Source: Butyrivibrio sp. (GTDB lineage Bacteria > Bacillota > Clostridia > Lachnospirales > Lachnospiraceae). Taken from it: DNA of 64,000 nucleotides. Made by a program: the position numbers and the translations under genes. The stretch is taken from NCBI RefSeq assembly GCF_017433805.1, contig NZ_JAFRGN010000011.1:124001-188000 (forward strand), given 5' to 3'. This document shows positions 16,627 to 26,210 of the stretch, piece by piece (within the stretch, counting starts at the first letter, position 1; the number at the start of each line of letters is the position of its first letter). The notes under the pieces were generated by a model. The model worked only from the letters and a program-made list of their open reading frames with translations, was not told the DNA's origin and searched no databases.

Positions 16627-19395
16627 ATGAATTATGGAAAAAGAGGTATCGTTGAACAGGCAAGAGCCCTGAACTCCGGTACTAATAAGTGGGGCAAAAA
16701 GATAAGTCTTTTTGGCTTCTATATTATATTAGCGATGATCATCGGAGGAGTGATCATCGGAGCCAGCGCCGGAATCGGTGTTTTCAATGGAATCCGTGAT
16801 ACAGCTCCAGATATTGGTAACATCAGCGTTACACCAAAAGGATTTTCAACCTTTGTATATGATACAGACGGCAATCAGATAGCCAAGCTGGTTTCAACTG
16901 ATTCCAACCGTATTCCTGTAACCTGGGATATGATCCCTGATCATCTTGCCAAGGCCTTCGTAGCTATCGAGGACGAGAGATTCTACGAGCACAACGGAAT
17001 TGATATTCAGGGTATCATCAGAGCTGGTGTTGTAGGTATTACATCCGGTAATTTCTCACAGGGTGCCAGTACCATTACACAGCAGCTTCTTAAGAACAAC
17101 GTATTCTCAGGATGGACAGACGAGAGTAAGATTCAGCAGGTTAAACGTAAGATTCAGGAGCAGTACCTTGCAGTTCAGCTCGAAAAGAGCATGAGTAAAG
17201 AGGACATCCTCCTCAACTACCTCAACACCATCAACCTCGGTCAGAGTACGCTTGGTGTACAGGCAGCTTCTCTTCGTTACTTTAACAAGTCCTGTAGTGA
17301 GCTCAACATTTCAGAGGCAGCTGTTATTGCTGCTATTACTCAGAACCCAAGCCGTTTCAATCCTATTACTCATCCAGACAAAAACGCTGAGAGACGTATG
17401 AAGGTTCTCAAGAACATGCTTAAGCACGAGTTCATCACTCAGATTGAGTATGATGCAGCCATGACTGATGATGTTTATTCCAGAATCCAGAACGTCAACC
17501 AGGAAACAGGCGGTGATACAACCATCAACTCCTACTTTGTTGACGCCCTTACCAATGATATTCTTGATGACCTCATCGAGGCTGGCTACAACGAGACTCA
17601 GGCTTACACACTTCTTTATAGTGGTGGTCTTAAGATTTATTCAACACAGGATCCTGATATTCAGGCAATCTGTGATGATGTTTTCCAGAACGAGGAGAAC
17701 TATCCATCTGGAACAAAGTGGCTCCTTACTTATGAGCTTTCAGTTCAGTCAGCAGATGGAACTGTAACAAATCACAGTAGTGAGATGTTCCAGGCATACT
17801 ACAAACAGAGTATTACAGGCTTCAACATGCTCTATTCCTCACAGGAAGCCGCAGAAGAAGCTATTGAGAATTATAAGGCAGCTGTTATGAAAGAGGGCGA
17901 TACTGTCCTTGGTGAGAAATATAACCTTGTTCCACAGCCTCAGGTATCAATTACCGTCGAGGAGCAGAGTACAGGTTATGTTGTTGCCATGGTCGGTGGC
18001 CGTGGTCAGAAGACAGCCAGCAGAACCCTTAACAGAGCAACAGACTCTTATCGTCAGCCTGGTTCAACCTTCAAGGTTCTTTCAACCTACGCTCCTGGCA
18101 TCGACAGCGCAGGCCTTACACTTGCTACAGTATTTAATGATGCTCCATTTGCTTACGACAACGGAACACTTGTTAAGAACTGGTGGGGATCTGAATACAG
18201 AGGACTCAACACCGTTAGAACTGCTATCAAGGATTCCATGAACGTAATCGCTGTTGAGGCATTTACACTCATTACACCTCAGCTCGGCTATGATTACCTC
18301 AAGAACTTTGGATTTACGACTATCACTGACGGAACAACAATCAATGGCAAGGTATATTCTGACATTCAGCAGTCAACCGCTCTAGGTGGTCTGACCTATG
18401 GTGTCAAGAACATTGAGCTTAACGCAGCTTATGCATCAATTGCTAACGGCGGTGTATATGTAGAGCCTAAGCTCTATACCAAGGTTGTTGATCATGATGG
18501 AAATGTTATTTTGGACAACACAGAAGCCAAGTCCAAGAGAGTATTAAAAGAAACTACTGCATTCCTTCTCACAAGCGCAATGCAGGATGTTGTAACAGCT
18601 GGTACTGCTACTTCCGTTAACTTCGGAACAACAGCAATCGCTGGTAAAACAGGTACTACAACAGATTATAAGGATGTATGGTTTGCCGGATACACCAACT
18701 ACTATACAGCTACAACATGGACAGGTTATGACAATAATGTCAGCATGAAGGACTCAGCAGAAAAGAACCTCTCCAAGACCATGTGGAAAAAGGTTATGGC
18801 AAGAATTCACGAGAATCTTCCTGCTTCTAACTTCTCAATGCCTTCAGGAATAGTTGTTGCTACTGTCTGCTCAAGATCAGGCAAACAGCCTATTGAAGGT
18901 TTGTGTAACGGAACTCTTATGCAAGAGTATTTTGAAGAGGGAACTGTTCCTTCTGAAAGTTGTGATGTTCACTATTCAGGCACAATGTGCGCTATCGATG
19001 GATGCCCTGCAACAGAACTTTGTCCATTTAAAGCTGCCGGCGTATTTGAACTCACTCCAGAGGTTCCAGCTGCTCTTCAGTCAGGCTTTGTCAACTACAC
19101 ACCTACTAACTCAGCATACACAACAGTTACTGACGAAGAAGGTAACCAGACACGAGTTCTGAATACTTGTCACCATACAGTTGAGTTCATGACTCAGCCT
19201 GGAATAGAGGGAATCATCGCTGCTGAACAGGCCGCTGCTGTTGCCGCAGCACAGGCTGCTCAGGCCGCTGCAGAAGCTGCTGCCGCTGAAGCCGCTGCCG
19301 CAGCAGGTGGAGATGCAGCTGCACAAGCTGCTCCAGCTCAGTCAACAGAATCAGTAGTAAACGAAGTTCCTGCCGATGTTTCTGCCGGCAACTAA
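16627..19395 (+). CDS. Class A penicillin-binding protein (PBP1A-like)
   Basis: 922 residues from ATG 16627, preceded by GCGAGGG; an in-frame ATG at 16576 is upstream of that site. There is a basic N-terminus and one membrane helix at about 30-55. The GT51 glycosyltransferase domain follows with EDERFYEHNG near residue 114 and GASTITQQLLKN. The transpeptidase domain has STFK near 480, SMN near 536 and KTGTT near 673. It polymerises and crosslinks peptidoglycan outside the membrane. The tail is unusual: a Cys-containing region (SCDVHYSGTMCAIDGCPATEL) and a ~40-residue run almost entirely Ala with Glu and Gln. The run is probably helical or disordered, with function unknown. Confidence 0.95.
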   Translation: MNYGKRGIVEQARALNSGTNKWGKKISLFGFYIILAMIIGGVIIGASAGIGVFNGIRDTAPDIGNISVTPKGFSTFVYDTDGNQIAKLVSTDSNRIPVTWDMIPDHLAKAFVAIEDERFYEHNGIDIQGIIRAGVVGITSGNFSQGASTITQQLLKNNVFSGWTDESKIQQVKRKIQEQYLAVQLEKSMSKEDILLNYLNTINLGQSTLGVQAASLRYFNKSCSELNISEAAVIAAITQNPSRFNPITHPDKNAERRMKVLKNMLKHEFITQIEYDAAMTDDVYSRIQNVNQETGGDTTINSYFVDALTNDILDDLIEAGYNETQAYTLLYSGGLKIYSTQDPDIQAICDDVFQNEENYPSGTKWLLTYELSVQSADGTVTNHSSEMFQAYYKQSITGFNMLYSSQEAAEEAIENYKAAVMKEGDTVLGEKYNLVPQPQVSITVEEQSTGYVVAMVGGRGQKTASRTLNRATDSYRQPGSTFKVLSTYAPGIDSAGLTLATVFNDAPFAYDNGTLVKNWWGSEYRGLNTVRTAIKDSMNVIAVEAFTLITPQLGYDYLKNFGFTTITDGTTINGKVYSDIQQSTALGGLTYGVKNIELNAAYASIANGGVYVEPKLYTKVVDHDGNVILDNTEAKSKRVLKETTAFLLTSAMQDVVTAGTATSVNFGTTAIAGKTGTTTDYKDVWFAGYTNYYTATTWTGYDNNVSMKDSAEKNLSKTMWKKVMARIHENLPASNFSMPSGIVVATVCSRSGKQPIEGLCNGTLMQEYFEEGTVPSESCDVHYSGTMCAIDGCPATELCPFKAAGVFELTPEVPAALQSGFVNYTPTNSAYTTVTDEEGNQTRVLNTCHHTVEFMTQPGIEGIIAAEQAAAVAAAQAAQAAAEAAAAEAAAAAGGDAAAQAAPAQSTESVVNEVPADVSAGN

Positions 19396-19419
19396 GGAAT
19401 CATAGATAAAAGCAATAAT

Positions 19420-19466
19420 ATAGGGCTTAGAGAAATGGAAATATCCCAGTCTCTAAGCCCTTTTTA
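19420..19466 (+). terminator. Terminator after the PBP gene
   Basis: AGGGCTTAGAGA and TCTCTAAGCCCTTTTT form an 11-12 bp stem with a 16-nt loop and T run, between convergent genes. Confidence 0.85.
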
Positions 19467-19508
19467 ATTCTATGATCAGCTACACTCTCTATATAATATG
19501 CTTCTGTC

Positions 19509-20480
19509 TTAAACTCCAAAACAATCAAATTCCGGAATAAAACTTTCCTTGGCTGTCTCTCCAACCTGCATAAAGCCATTTACGACTCCAATTTGGGCCG
19601 CATAATCTATCAGGCTGACATAGTCCCTATCAGATACTCTCCGGTCAATTTCGGGGTATTCTGACAGTTCTCCGTTGGGGGTGTACTGATTCATCAAACT
19701 GATAAAAATTCCATCCCCATATCTCTCATAGAGATAACGAACAATCATCTTGGCCTGAATCAGCATTCCAGGCATCAAAAGATGCCTTACAACTACGCCC
19801 TTCTTCATAATATCAAGCCCATCAGCCGTATCCTTCTTAGTCCCTTTATCCGTAGATAATTCCAAACATTTCTCTGGCTCGAACTCGCACACAGGGCACT
19901 GCCTTACCATCTCATCTATAGCTCTTTTGGCAGCATCCACATATCCATGTGCCTTACTGAATCTAACCGCATCCTCTTCCCTGATATATTTGAAATCAGG
20001 AAGATAAATGTCAATGAGCCCATCCAGACTCTTTACTGTCTCCAGCTCCAGATACGATGATGTATTAAAAAGAAATGGGATCTTAATTCCCCTGTTTCTG
20101 GCCTTTTCTATGGCAACTCTGATAGTAGGGACGAACATATCTCCCGTCACCAGATTTATGTTATTAGCTCCCTTATCCTCCAGTTCAAAAAAGATATCCA
20201 CAAGCCTGTCTACAGTAATATACTTGCCCACCTGGCCTCTACTGATGGCCCTGTTCTGGCAAAAGACACAGCCCATGTTGCAACCAGAAAAAAAGACTGT
20301 CCCAGAACCATTAGTTCCAGAAATACATGGTTCTTCCCATTGATGAAGCGCAGCCCTGCTCACATGCAGATCACTCTTTTCCCTACAAAAGCCCATGGTG
20401 GTAGTCCGGTCAACTCCGCATTTCCTGGGGCACAGCTGGCAATTCCTATATTCCAGTAAATAATCTTCACCTTGCTTCAC
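19509..20480 (-). CDS. Radical SAM protein, PflA-like (COG1313 type)
   Basis: 323 residues from GTG 20480 (GGAG upstream at a longish distance). The iron-sulfur motif is CNMGCVFC (Cx3Cx2C). An N-terminal CQLCPRKCGVDR Cys cluster may hold a second site, and CPVCEFEPEKC a third. The order matches radical SAM proteins annotated as pyruvate-formate-lyase-activating-like, whose substrate is not known. It starts 28 bp after the MATE gene on the same strand and so is probably co-transcribed, but nothing links them functionally. Confidence 0.88.
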   Translation of the reverse strand: MKQGEDYLLEYRNCQLCPRKCGVDRTTTMGFCREKSDLHVSRAALHQWEEPCISGTNGSGTVFFSGCNMGCVFCQNRAISRGQVGKYITVDRLVDIFFELEDKGANNINLVTGDMFVPTIRVAIEKARNRGIKIPFLFNTSSYLELETVKSLDGLIDIYLPDFKYIREEDAVRFSKAHGYVDAAKRAIDEMVRQCPVCEFEPEKCLELSTDKGTKKDTADGLDIMKKGVVVRHLLMPGMLIQAKMIVRYLYERYGDGIFISLMNQYTPNGELSEYPEIDRRVSDRDYVSLIDYAAQIGVVNGFMQVGETAKESFIPEFDCFGV

Positions 20481-20508
20481 AATAAAACTTTACTCCAAAT
20501 CTCTGATA

Positions 20509-21909
20509 TCATTCACTGTCTGCATTAACAGTTCCTTTAATGTTATGCCTTCTCACATAGTACAGATAATAGATCAGGAAAAGAACTGTCGTAGTTCCCC
20601 AGGTAATTGGATAGCTCATTTCCACCGTCTCTATAGTCCTGTGAAGTGGGAACACTGTCAAAATCCACGTCACTCTCAAAAGGCAAATACCACTTAATGT
20701 GATAAGCATAGGAAGAAGCGCTGAGCCCATTCCTCTGAGCACTCCAGAGAACACTTCTACTCCGATATAAAGACAGTAGAAAGGCGCCAGGAATTTGATC
20801 ATCTGGATTCCAATCTGAATAACATTACTGTCATTTACAAAGATGTATAAGAATCCCTCTCCCCAGAAGTAGAGCACAGTGCTGAGAGGAATAGTTATTG
20901 AAGCCGCTATTATAAACGCCTGCCTTGCACTGCTGCGAACGCGGTCATATTTTCCGGCGCCATAATTCTGGCCAGCAAAGGTAGTTACTGCTGTTCCCAG
21001 CGATCCTATAGTCATCCAGAAAAGAACGTCTATCTTACCGTAAGCAGCCCAGGCGGCCGTAGCATCTTTACCGAACTCGTTTATCGAAGCCTGGATCAGG
21101 ATGTTGGACAGGGTATACATTGTAGTCTGTACGCCTGCAGGAAAGCCTATTCTGATAATCCTGGAGAGCATTCCAGTATCCATTCTGATTTCTCTAAGGA
21201 TCAGTTTATAGGAATCATCACTTCGCATCAGAATAATCACAACTATAACCGCACTTATAACCTGGCAGATAACAGTAGCTATAGCAACGCCCATAACGCC
21301 CTGGTTGATGCCCATTTTGCCTAGTCCCATCCAGATTACAAAAAAGATATCCAAAAAGATATTTACAAAGCAACTGACTATAAGAACATAGAGCGGTCTC
21401 TTGGAGTCGCCTATAGCTCTTAATATACCTGCTCCCATGTTGTAGACCAGATTGGCTATCATCCCTATGAAATATATCCTCAAATAGATCGTAGAGGCCT
21501 CTATTACCTCGGTAGGTGTCTTCATGGCATGGATGATCCAGCTCGACATCCAAATGCCAATAATGGTTATCAGAGCGCCACCAGCGATGGACATGGCTAT
21601 AGCAGTGTGAACAGCCTTATTGACCTCATCTTTCCTTCCAGCGCCATAGAACTGCGCTATAACAACGGTAGCACCTGATGAAAGCCCCATAAAAAAGCCC
21701 ACAAAAAGATTGACTACCATCGCTGCAGATCCACCAACAGCTGCAAGAGCATCACTGCCCACAGCTTTACCTACGATAATAGCATCTACTGTATTATAGA
21801 ACTGCTGAAAAAAAGCACCCAAAAGAAGCGCCCAGAAATATCCCAGCATATTCTTCCATATAGATCCTTCTATTATCTTATTGTTTTGCATTTGAACTTC
21901 ATTTCCCAT
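20509..21909 (-). CDS. MATE family efflux transporter
   Basis: 466 residues with about 12 membrane segments in two related halves. Each half opens with the family pattern: FFQQFYNTVDAIIVGKAVGSDALAAVG and later PAGVQTTMYTLSNILIQASIN. It exports cationic drugs or metabolites using Na+ or H+. It follows the AraC regulator gene by 36 bp on the same strand, so regulator and exporter probably form an operon. The start could also be the ATG six codons in; neither has a strong ribosome site. Confidence 0.93.
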   Translation of the reverse strand: MGNEVQMQNNKIIEGSIWKNMLGYFWALLLGAFFQQFYNTVDAIIVGKAVGSDALAAVGGSAAMVVNLFVGFFMGLSSGATVVIAQFYGAGRKDEVNKAVHTAIAMSIAGGALITIIGIWMSSWIIHAMKTPTEVIEASTIYLRIYFIGMIANLVYNMGAGILRAIGDSKRPLYVLIVSCFVNIFLDIFFVIWMGLGKMGINQGVMGVAIATVICQVISAVIVVIILMRSDDSYKLILREIRMDTGMLSRIIRIGFPAGVQTTMYTLSNILIQASINEFGKDATAAWAAYGKIDVLFWMTIGSLGTAVTTFAGQNYGAGKYDRVRSSARQAFIIAASITIPLSTVLYFWGEGFLYIFVNDSNVIQIGIQMIKFLAPFYCLYIGVEVFSGVLRGMGSALLPMLITLSGICLLRVTWILTVFPLHRTIETVEMSYPITWGTTTVLFLIYYLYYVRRHNIKGTVNADSE

Positions 21910-21945
21910 TCTTTAATTAGTTTTCTCTTCTCTCTATGTACCTTA

Positions 21946-22839
21946 TCATTTACTATTAGTTTTGCGATTCTCATAGCTTGGTGGATAGCCCCATATTTTT
22001 TTATATACATGAGACAAATGATCACTTCCGGCAAACCCAACTCTTGCCGCAATCTCTTCATTAGAATAATATCCTGTCTGTAGTAGTTTTTGGGCTTCTT
22101 CACACCTGACCTGAACAAGATAACGATATATGGTACTTCCCGTTTCCTTTTTGAAGAGCCTGTTCAAATGATCATAATTATATCCAAACTTATCCCCTAA
22201 CCCCTCCGAATCAAAATCATCCATGTAATGCCTTTTAATATACCTTTCAAGCTCCTTTGCTGTAAGAAGGTAACCCTTAGAATTATATTTTTGGCCATGC
22301 TCCTGATTCCTGGCATCCTCTGAAATTTCCAGCATTATCATATGCAAAAGAGCTGATGCCTTCTGCCTTTTTAGAAAACCTCCTTCAACGCTGATATCAT
22401 GAACTCTATCACAAAGCTCTCGGCAGATCTTTATAGTTTCATCATTTGAAATCCTATGTATCTTGGGAAAAAGCACTTCTCCCTGATTTAACAGGTAATT
22501 TTTGTCCACTTCCATATACCTGTTGCCTGCATACCCAGGAAGAAAGTGAAAATAGCAAAAAGTATACGATGACGTCCTGATGCCCACATGAGTTCTGGTA
22601 GGATCGAGTAAAATACAGTCATTTTCCTCTAAATGATACTCTATTCCCTCCTCATCCAAAAAAAGCTCCCCTGAAGTAATCACGTAGAGAATATATTCAT
22701 GATACTTTCTTTTGAAATGAACATAGGGAGGACGCTGACCACAGCTATCAAGCGCCGATACCTGAGGCAAGGCGTTAGTGTTTAGTACATAATAAATCTC
22801 TCCCATTCCATGTCCCTCATTTTTATCACTATCAATCAT
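21946..22839 (-). CDS. AraC family transcriptional regulator
   Basis: 297 residues. An N-terminal cupin-like sensor domain (YILYVITSGELFLDEEGIEYHLEEND split over two strands) is followed by two C-terminal helix-turn-helices (LGDKFGYNYDHLNRLFKKETG; NEEIAARVGFAGSDHLSHVYKK). Its neighbours are a co-directional MATE exporter and a divergent second MATE gene, which suggests it controls one or both. The ligand is unknown. ATG 22806, with GAGGG upstream, is a credible alternative start. Confidence 0.9.
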   Translation of the reverse strand: MIDSDKNEGHGMGEIYYVLNTNALPQVSALDSCGQRPPYVHFKRKYHEYILYVITSGELFLDEEGIEYHLEENDCILLDPTRTHVGIRTSSYTFCYFHFLPGYAGNRYMEVDKNYLLNQGEVLFPKIHRISNDETIKICRELCDRVHDISVEGGFLKRQKASALLHMIMLEISEDARNQEHGQKYNSKGYLLTAKELERYIKRHYMDDFDSEGLGDKFGYNYDHLNRLFKKETGSTIYRYLVQVRCEEAQKLLQTGYYSNEEIAARVGFAGSDHLSHVYKKIWGYPPSYENRKTNSK

Positions 22840-22985
22840 TTTCTCTCACGTAAAATAAGATGTTTTCCAAAATATAAATCGCTTATAGACATAATTATAT
22901 CACTATGCATCATCTTAAATATTCAAAATTTTATACGATATATGTGTTAAAAAACTTGAATACGTCAACCAAGGAGCATAAAAAA

Positions 22986-24323
22986 ATGAGAGATATGACT
23001 AAGGGTAATATTACTCAAAATATCATTTTTTTCGCAATACCATTATTTATAGCCAGTATTTTTCAGCAGTTATATTCAATAGTGGATACAATAATTGTCT
23101 CAAGAACTCTCGGTTCAGACGCTCTGGCCGGAGTTGGCGCAACAGGTCAACCTACTTTTTTATTACTCTGCATAGCCCTTGGAATGGGAAATGGCGGAGG
23201 GCTTATTATTTCGCAATGCTTTGGCAGCAAAAACTTCGAGAAATTAAAGCGCGTCATAATCTCTATGGCTTACAGCATGCTTGCACTTGCGCTTACGATG
23301 TCAGCATTAGGCTTAGTTTTTTTAGAAAAAATGCTTCTTTTCTTAAATGTACCAAATGATATACTACCATATTCTATATCCTATATCAGAATCATTTTTG
23401 TTTTTTCAACTGGCACCGTATTGTTTAATTATGCATCATCTATCTTACGTAGCACAGGAGATTCCAAGACTCCTTTATATGCCCTGATTGCTGCATCTTT
23501 TATAAATACTGGGCTTGATCTTTTCTTTATTATTGTGCTCCATTTAGGGGTCTCCGGTGCCGCCTTTGCTACAGTTATCTCGCAGTACGTTTCAGGATTA
23601 ATATGTCTTTTTGTATTATATAAAAACAGAAAGCTTCTTGGGTTTACCCAAAAAGCAAAGCTCCTTCCAGAATTAGAAATCTGCATACTTATAGCAAAGA
23701 CTTCACTCCCTTCTGTATTACAGTCGTGCATGATAACCCTCGGAGGAATCAGCGTCCAAAGACTCATCAACTCCTTTGGCGCAGATACCATGGCAGGATA
23801 TGTTGCTGCATCTAAGGTCGATTCCCTTGCTATACAGGTAATTCTTTCTGTTGGAAATGCCCTATGCGTATTTACCGGACAGAACATGGGAAAACCAGAT
23901 TATGAACGGATAAAGAAAGCATTGCTTAGGTCGATGTTCATCATGGTGACAAGTGCAGCCATTATTGCTATCTGCGCATATTATTACAGATTCTCAATAA
24001 TAAACATATTCATCGATACAAACGCAAATAAAAACGCAGCCAAGACAGGTGCAGAGTATCTTTCAATTGTCTGCATAGCCTATCTTATCTGCGCTATAAT
24101 GCAAAGCTATCAAAATGTAATACGCGGAGCCGGCGATGTTAATACTTGTATGATTGCAGGTATTGCTGAGCTTAGTGGGAAAATTCTCTTTGCCTACATA
24201 ACCGTTCCATTCCTTGGTCCCACAGGCATATGGATATCAACTCCATTTTCCTGGGCCTGTGGCTGCCTTGTTCCCACAATCAGATACTACTCCGGCAAGT
24301 GGAAACATAGTCTTTTAACTTAA
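22986..24323 (+). CDS. MATE family efflux transporter (second)
   Basis: 445 residues from ATG 22986, chosen because AAGGAG lies 9 nt upstream; an in-frame ATG at 22905 has no site. About 12 membrane segments, with IFQQLYSIVDTIIVSRTLGSDALAGVG in the first half. It is homologous to but clearly diverged from the exporter at 20509, so this is not a recent duplication. It is divergent from the AraC gene and ends 2 bp from the convergent sugar permease. AT-rich codon use here resembles the following sugar locus more than the preceding genes. Confidence 0.93.
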   Translation: MRDMTKGNITQNIIFFAIPLFIASIFQQLYSIVDTIIVSRTLGSDALAGVGATGQPTFLLLCIALGMGNGGGLIISQCFGSKNFEKLKRVIISMAYSMLALALTMSALGLVFLEKMLLFLNVPNDILPYSISYIRIIFVFSTGTVLFNYASSILRSTGDSKTPLYALIAASFINTGLDLFFIIVLHLGVSGAAFATVISQYVSGLICLFVLYKNRKLLGFTQKAKLLPELEICILIAKTSLPSVLQSCMITLGGISVQRLINSFGADTMAGYVAASKVDSLAIQVILSVGNALCVFTGQNMGKPDYERIKKALLRSMFIMVTSAAIIAICAYYYRFSIINIFIDTNANKNAAKTGAEYLSIVCIAYLICAIMQSYQNVIRGAGDVNTCMIAGIAELSGKILFAYITVPFLGPTGIWISTPFSWACGCLVPTIRYYSGKWKHSLLT

Positions 24324-24325
24324 TA

Positions 24326-25171
24326 CTAGTTTTTCATTCCTGTTAAAACAATTCCTTCTACAAAGCTCTTTTGCCCGAATATATATATAACTATACCCGG
24401 CAAAATTGTCATAAAGGTAGCAGCCATTGCCATTGGCCAGTTGGTTCCAAAAGATCCGGTAAAATTCGTAAGAGCGATTGCAAAAGTAAACTTACTCATG
24501 CTGTTAATGTATATAATCTGTTGAAGCATATCATTCCAGATCTGAATAAAAAGCATCATTCCAACCACTACAACCGCTGGTTTTATGGCCGGAACAAGTA
24601 TGGTCCATAAAATGCGCATACGGCTTGCTCCATCAATTGAAGCCGCTTCATCAAGATCTCTTGGAATAGTCATAAGAAACTGTCTTATCAAAAAGATATT
24701 AAAGAAACCGCCACCAGTTAAATATGGTAAAATTAGTGGCCAATAGGTGTCCCCAAGGCCAAATATCTTAGTCCACATTATATAAAGCGGAATAAGCGTT
24801 ACCATTCCTGGCAAAAGAATTGTGCTTACACATATTTTGAATATTAAATTTTTCCCCCTGAATCTGAGTCTTGCAAAGGCATATCCGCAAAAAATAGCTG
24901 TTACCACGCCAAATGTAACTGCAGGAATAATTATGAGAAATGTATTATAAAAGTACGTCCAGTATTTAAACGTTTCCAAAGTTTTTTCGTAATTAGACCA
25001 CAGCCATTCAGAAGGAATAAATGCCGGTGGATATGCATTAACCTGTGCTACACTCATAAGCGATGATCTAAAGATCCACCAGATTGGAAGCAGCGTGAGA
25101 AATGCAAAAAACATAGCAATTATCGTAACTATTGCTTTTTGAAATAGTTGTCTTTTTTCTTTTCCAGTCAT
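24326..25171 (-). CDS. ABC sugar transporter permease, MalG/AraQ-like
   Basis: 281 residues from ATG 25171, where GGAG has proper spacing; the ATG two codons earlier is too close. Six membrane segments. The EAA loop EAASIDGASRMRILWTILVP contacts the ATPase. Partner permease and binding protein genes lie directly upstream on the transcript. No ATPase gene is present, so a shared MsmX-type ATPase elsewhere is likely, as is common for such loci. Confidence 0.93.
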   Translation of the reverse strand: MTGKEKRQLFQKAIVTIIAMFFAFLTLLPIWWIFRSSLMSVAQVNAYPPAFIPSEWLWSNYEKTLETFKYWTYFYNTFLIIIPAVTFGVVTAIFCGYAFARLRFRGKNLIFKICVSTILLPGMVTLIPLYIMWTKIFGLGDTYWPLILPYLTGGGFFNIFLIRQFLMTIPRDLDEAASIDGASRMRILWTILVPAIKPAVVVVGMMLFIQIWNDMLQQIIYINSMSKFTFAIALTNFTGSFGTNWPMAMAATFMTILPGIVIYIFGQKSFVEGIVLTGMKN

Positions 25172-25191
25172 AATCATCTCTCCAGGAAACC

Positions 25192-26157
25192 TTAGTTTTC
25201 ATCGCTAAAAATACTATCTTTTTGTGTAATAAATAAAATCGCTGTAAAAATTCCCACTAGCACAAAGAATATTACTGAATATGCAGCGGCATAGCCAAGC
25301 TTGGTTTTTTCAAATCCATACATATAAATTACATAAGACAAAAACATAGACTTCTTGGCAGGGCCACCATTTGTAAGAGCTAGCGCCGGATTTACAACCT
25401 GCAAGTGCGTTATCAGCGCAGTCAGAACATTATAAAATATAATAGGTTTGATACATGGAATCGTAATATTCCAAAATCTCTGCCATGAGTTTGCTCCATC
25501 AATCTGCGCAGCCTCCATATAAACTGTCGGCACATTTTGAAGCCCCGCAAGAAAAATAACTATCAGGTTTCCGCTTGCCCAAACTGCTATCAGAACAAGT
25601 GACGGGATTACCTGGCTAGGACTATCGAGAAATCTCTGAGGCGGGATTCCTAGCATTCTAAAGATAAAATTAAAGAGTCCATAATTCTGCTCATATAGTC
25701 ACTGCCATCCCTTGAAAACACCTATAGCTGGGAGCAGATATGGTATAAAGAAAATAGAACGGAAAATGGTTCTTCCAAATATTTTCGAGTTAAGTAAAAG
25801 GGCAATTATAAGAGAATAAACGACTGCGCTTATAACGGCATAAAATGCATATTGCAGCGTTGCTTTTACCGCGCTGACAAAATACACATCCTTGGTAAAT
25901 ATACGCGCATAATTATCTATTCCTACAAATTCAGGAGTTGATAGACCATTGTAATTAAAAAGACTCAGAGCAAAAACCGCTATAGTAGGAAGATAGCTTA
26001 TAAATGTAATTCCCATAAACGCAGGAATAAGGCAAAGATATGCGCATCTTTCTTCACTTTTGTTGTAAGCAGATCTGGTATTCTTTCTCTTTACCTTTTC
26101 GCTGTTCTTAGCCATCTTTCTCTTTTCCCCAATCTCATATAAGCTTGCAGCGTCCAT
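25192..26157 (-). pseudogene. ABC sugar permease, MalF/AraP-like, interrupted by one in-frame TGA
   Basis: The frame from ATG 26157 (GGGGGG just upstream) runs unbroken to 25192 except for one TGA at about 25697-25699. Before it the protein reads FIPYLLPAIGVFKGWQ; after it the same frame continues LYEQNYGLFNFIF, then MLGIPPQRF and EAAQIDGANSWQRF (EAA loop). In related permeases this position is normally Trp, so TGG to TGA explains it with one base. Either a recent nonsense mutation, a sequencing error or a suppressed stop would fit. If real, the importer would lose its C-terminal half. All the other signals of a functional gene remain. Confidence 0.85.
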
Positions 26158-26177
26158 CGTGATCCCCCCTTGGATAA

Positions 26178-26203
26178 TCCTGCGGGGATTCCCCCCGCAG
26201 GAC
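26178..26203 (-). promoter_or_regulatory. Intercistronic stem-loop after the binding-protein gene
   Basis: CCTGCGGGG and CCCCGCAGG form a 9-bp GC stem immediately after the binding-protein stop. There is no T run, so it is more likely an mRNA-stabilising or partial-termination stem that keeps binding-protein expression above permease expression. Confidence 0.65.
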
Positions 26204-26210
26204 TCCATAA

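Noticed and set aside
26178-26203. The stem after the binding-protein gene as a full terminator
   Set aside because: No T run follows, and the permease genes downstream would have no promoter.
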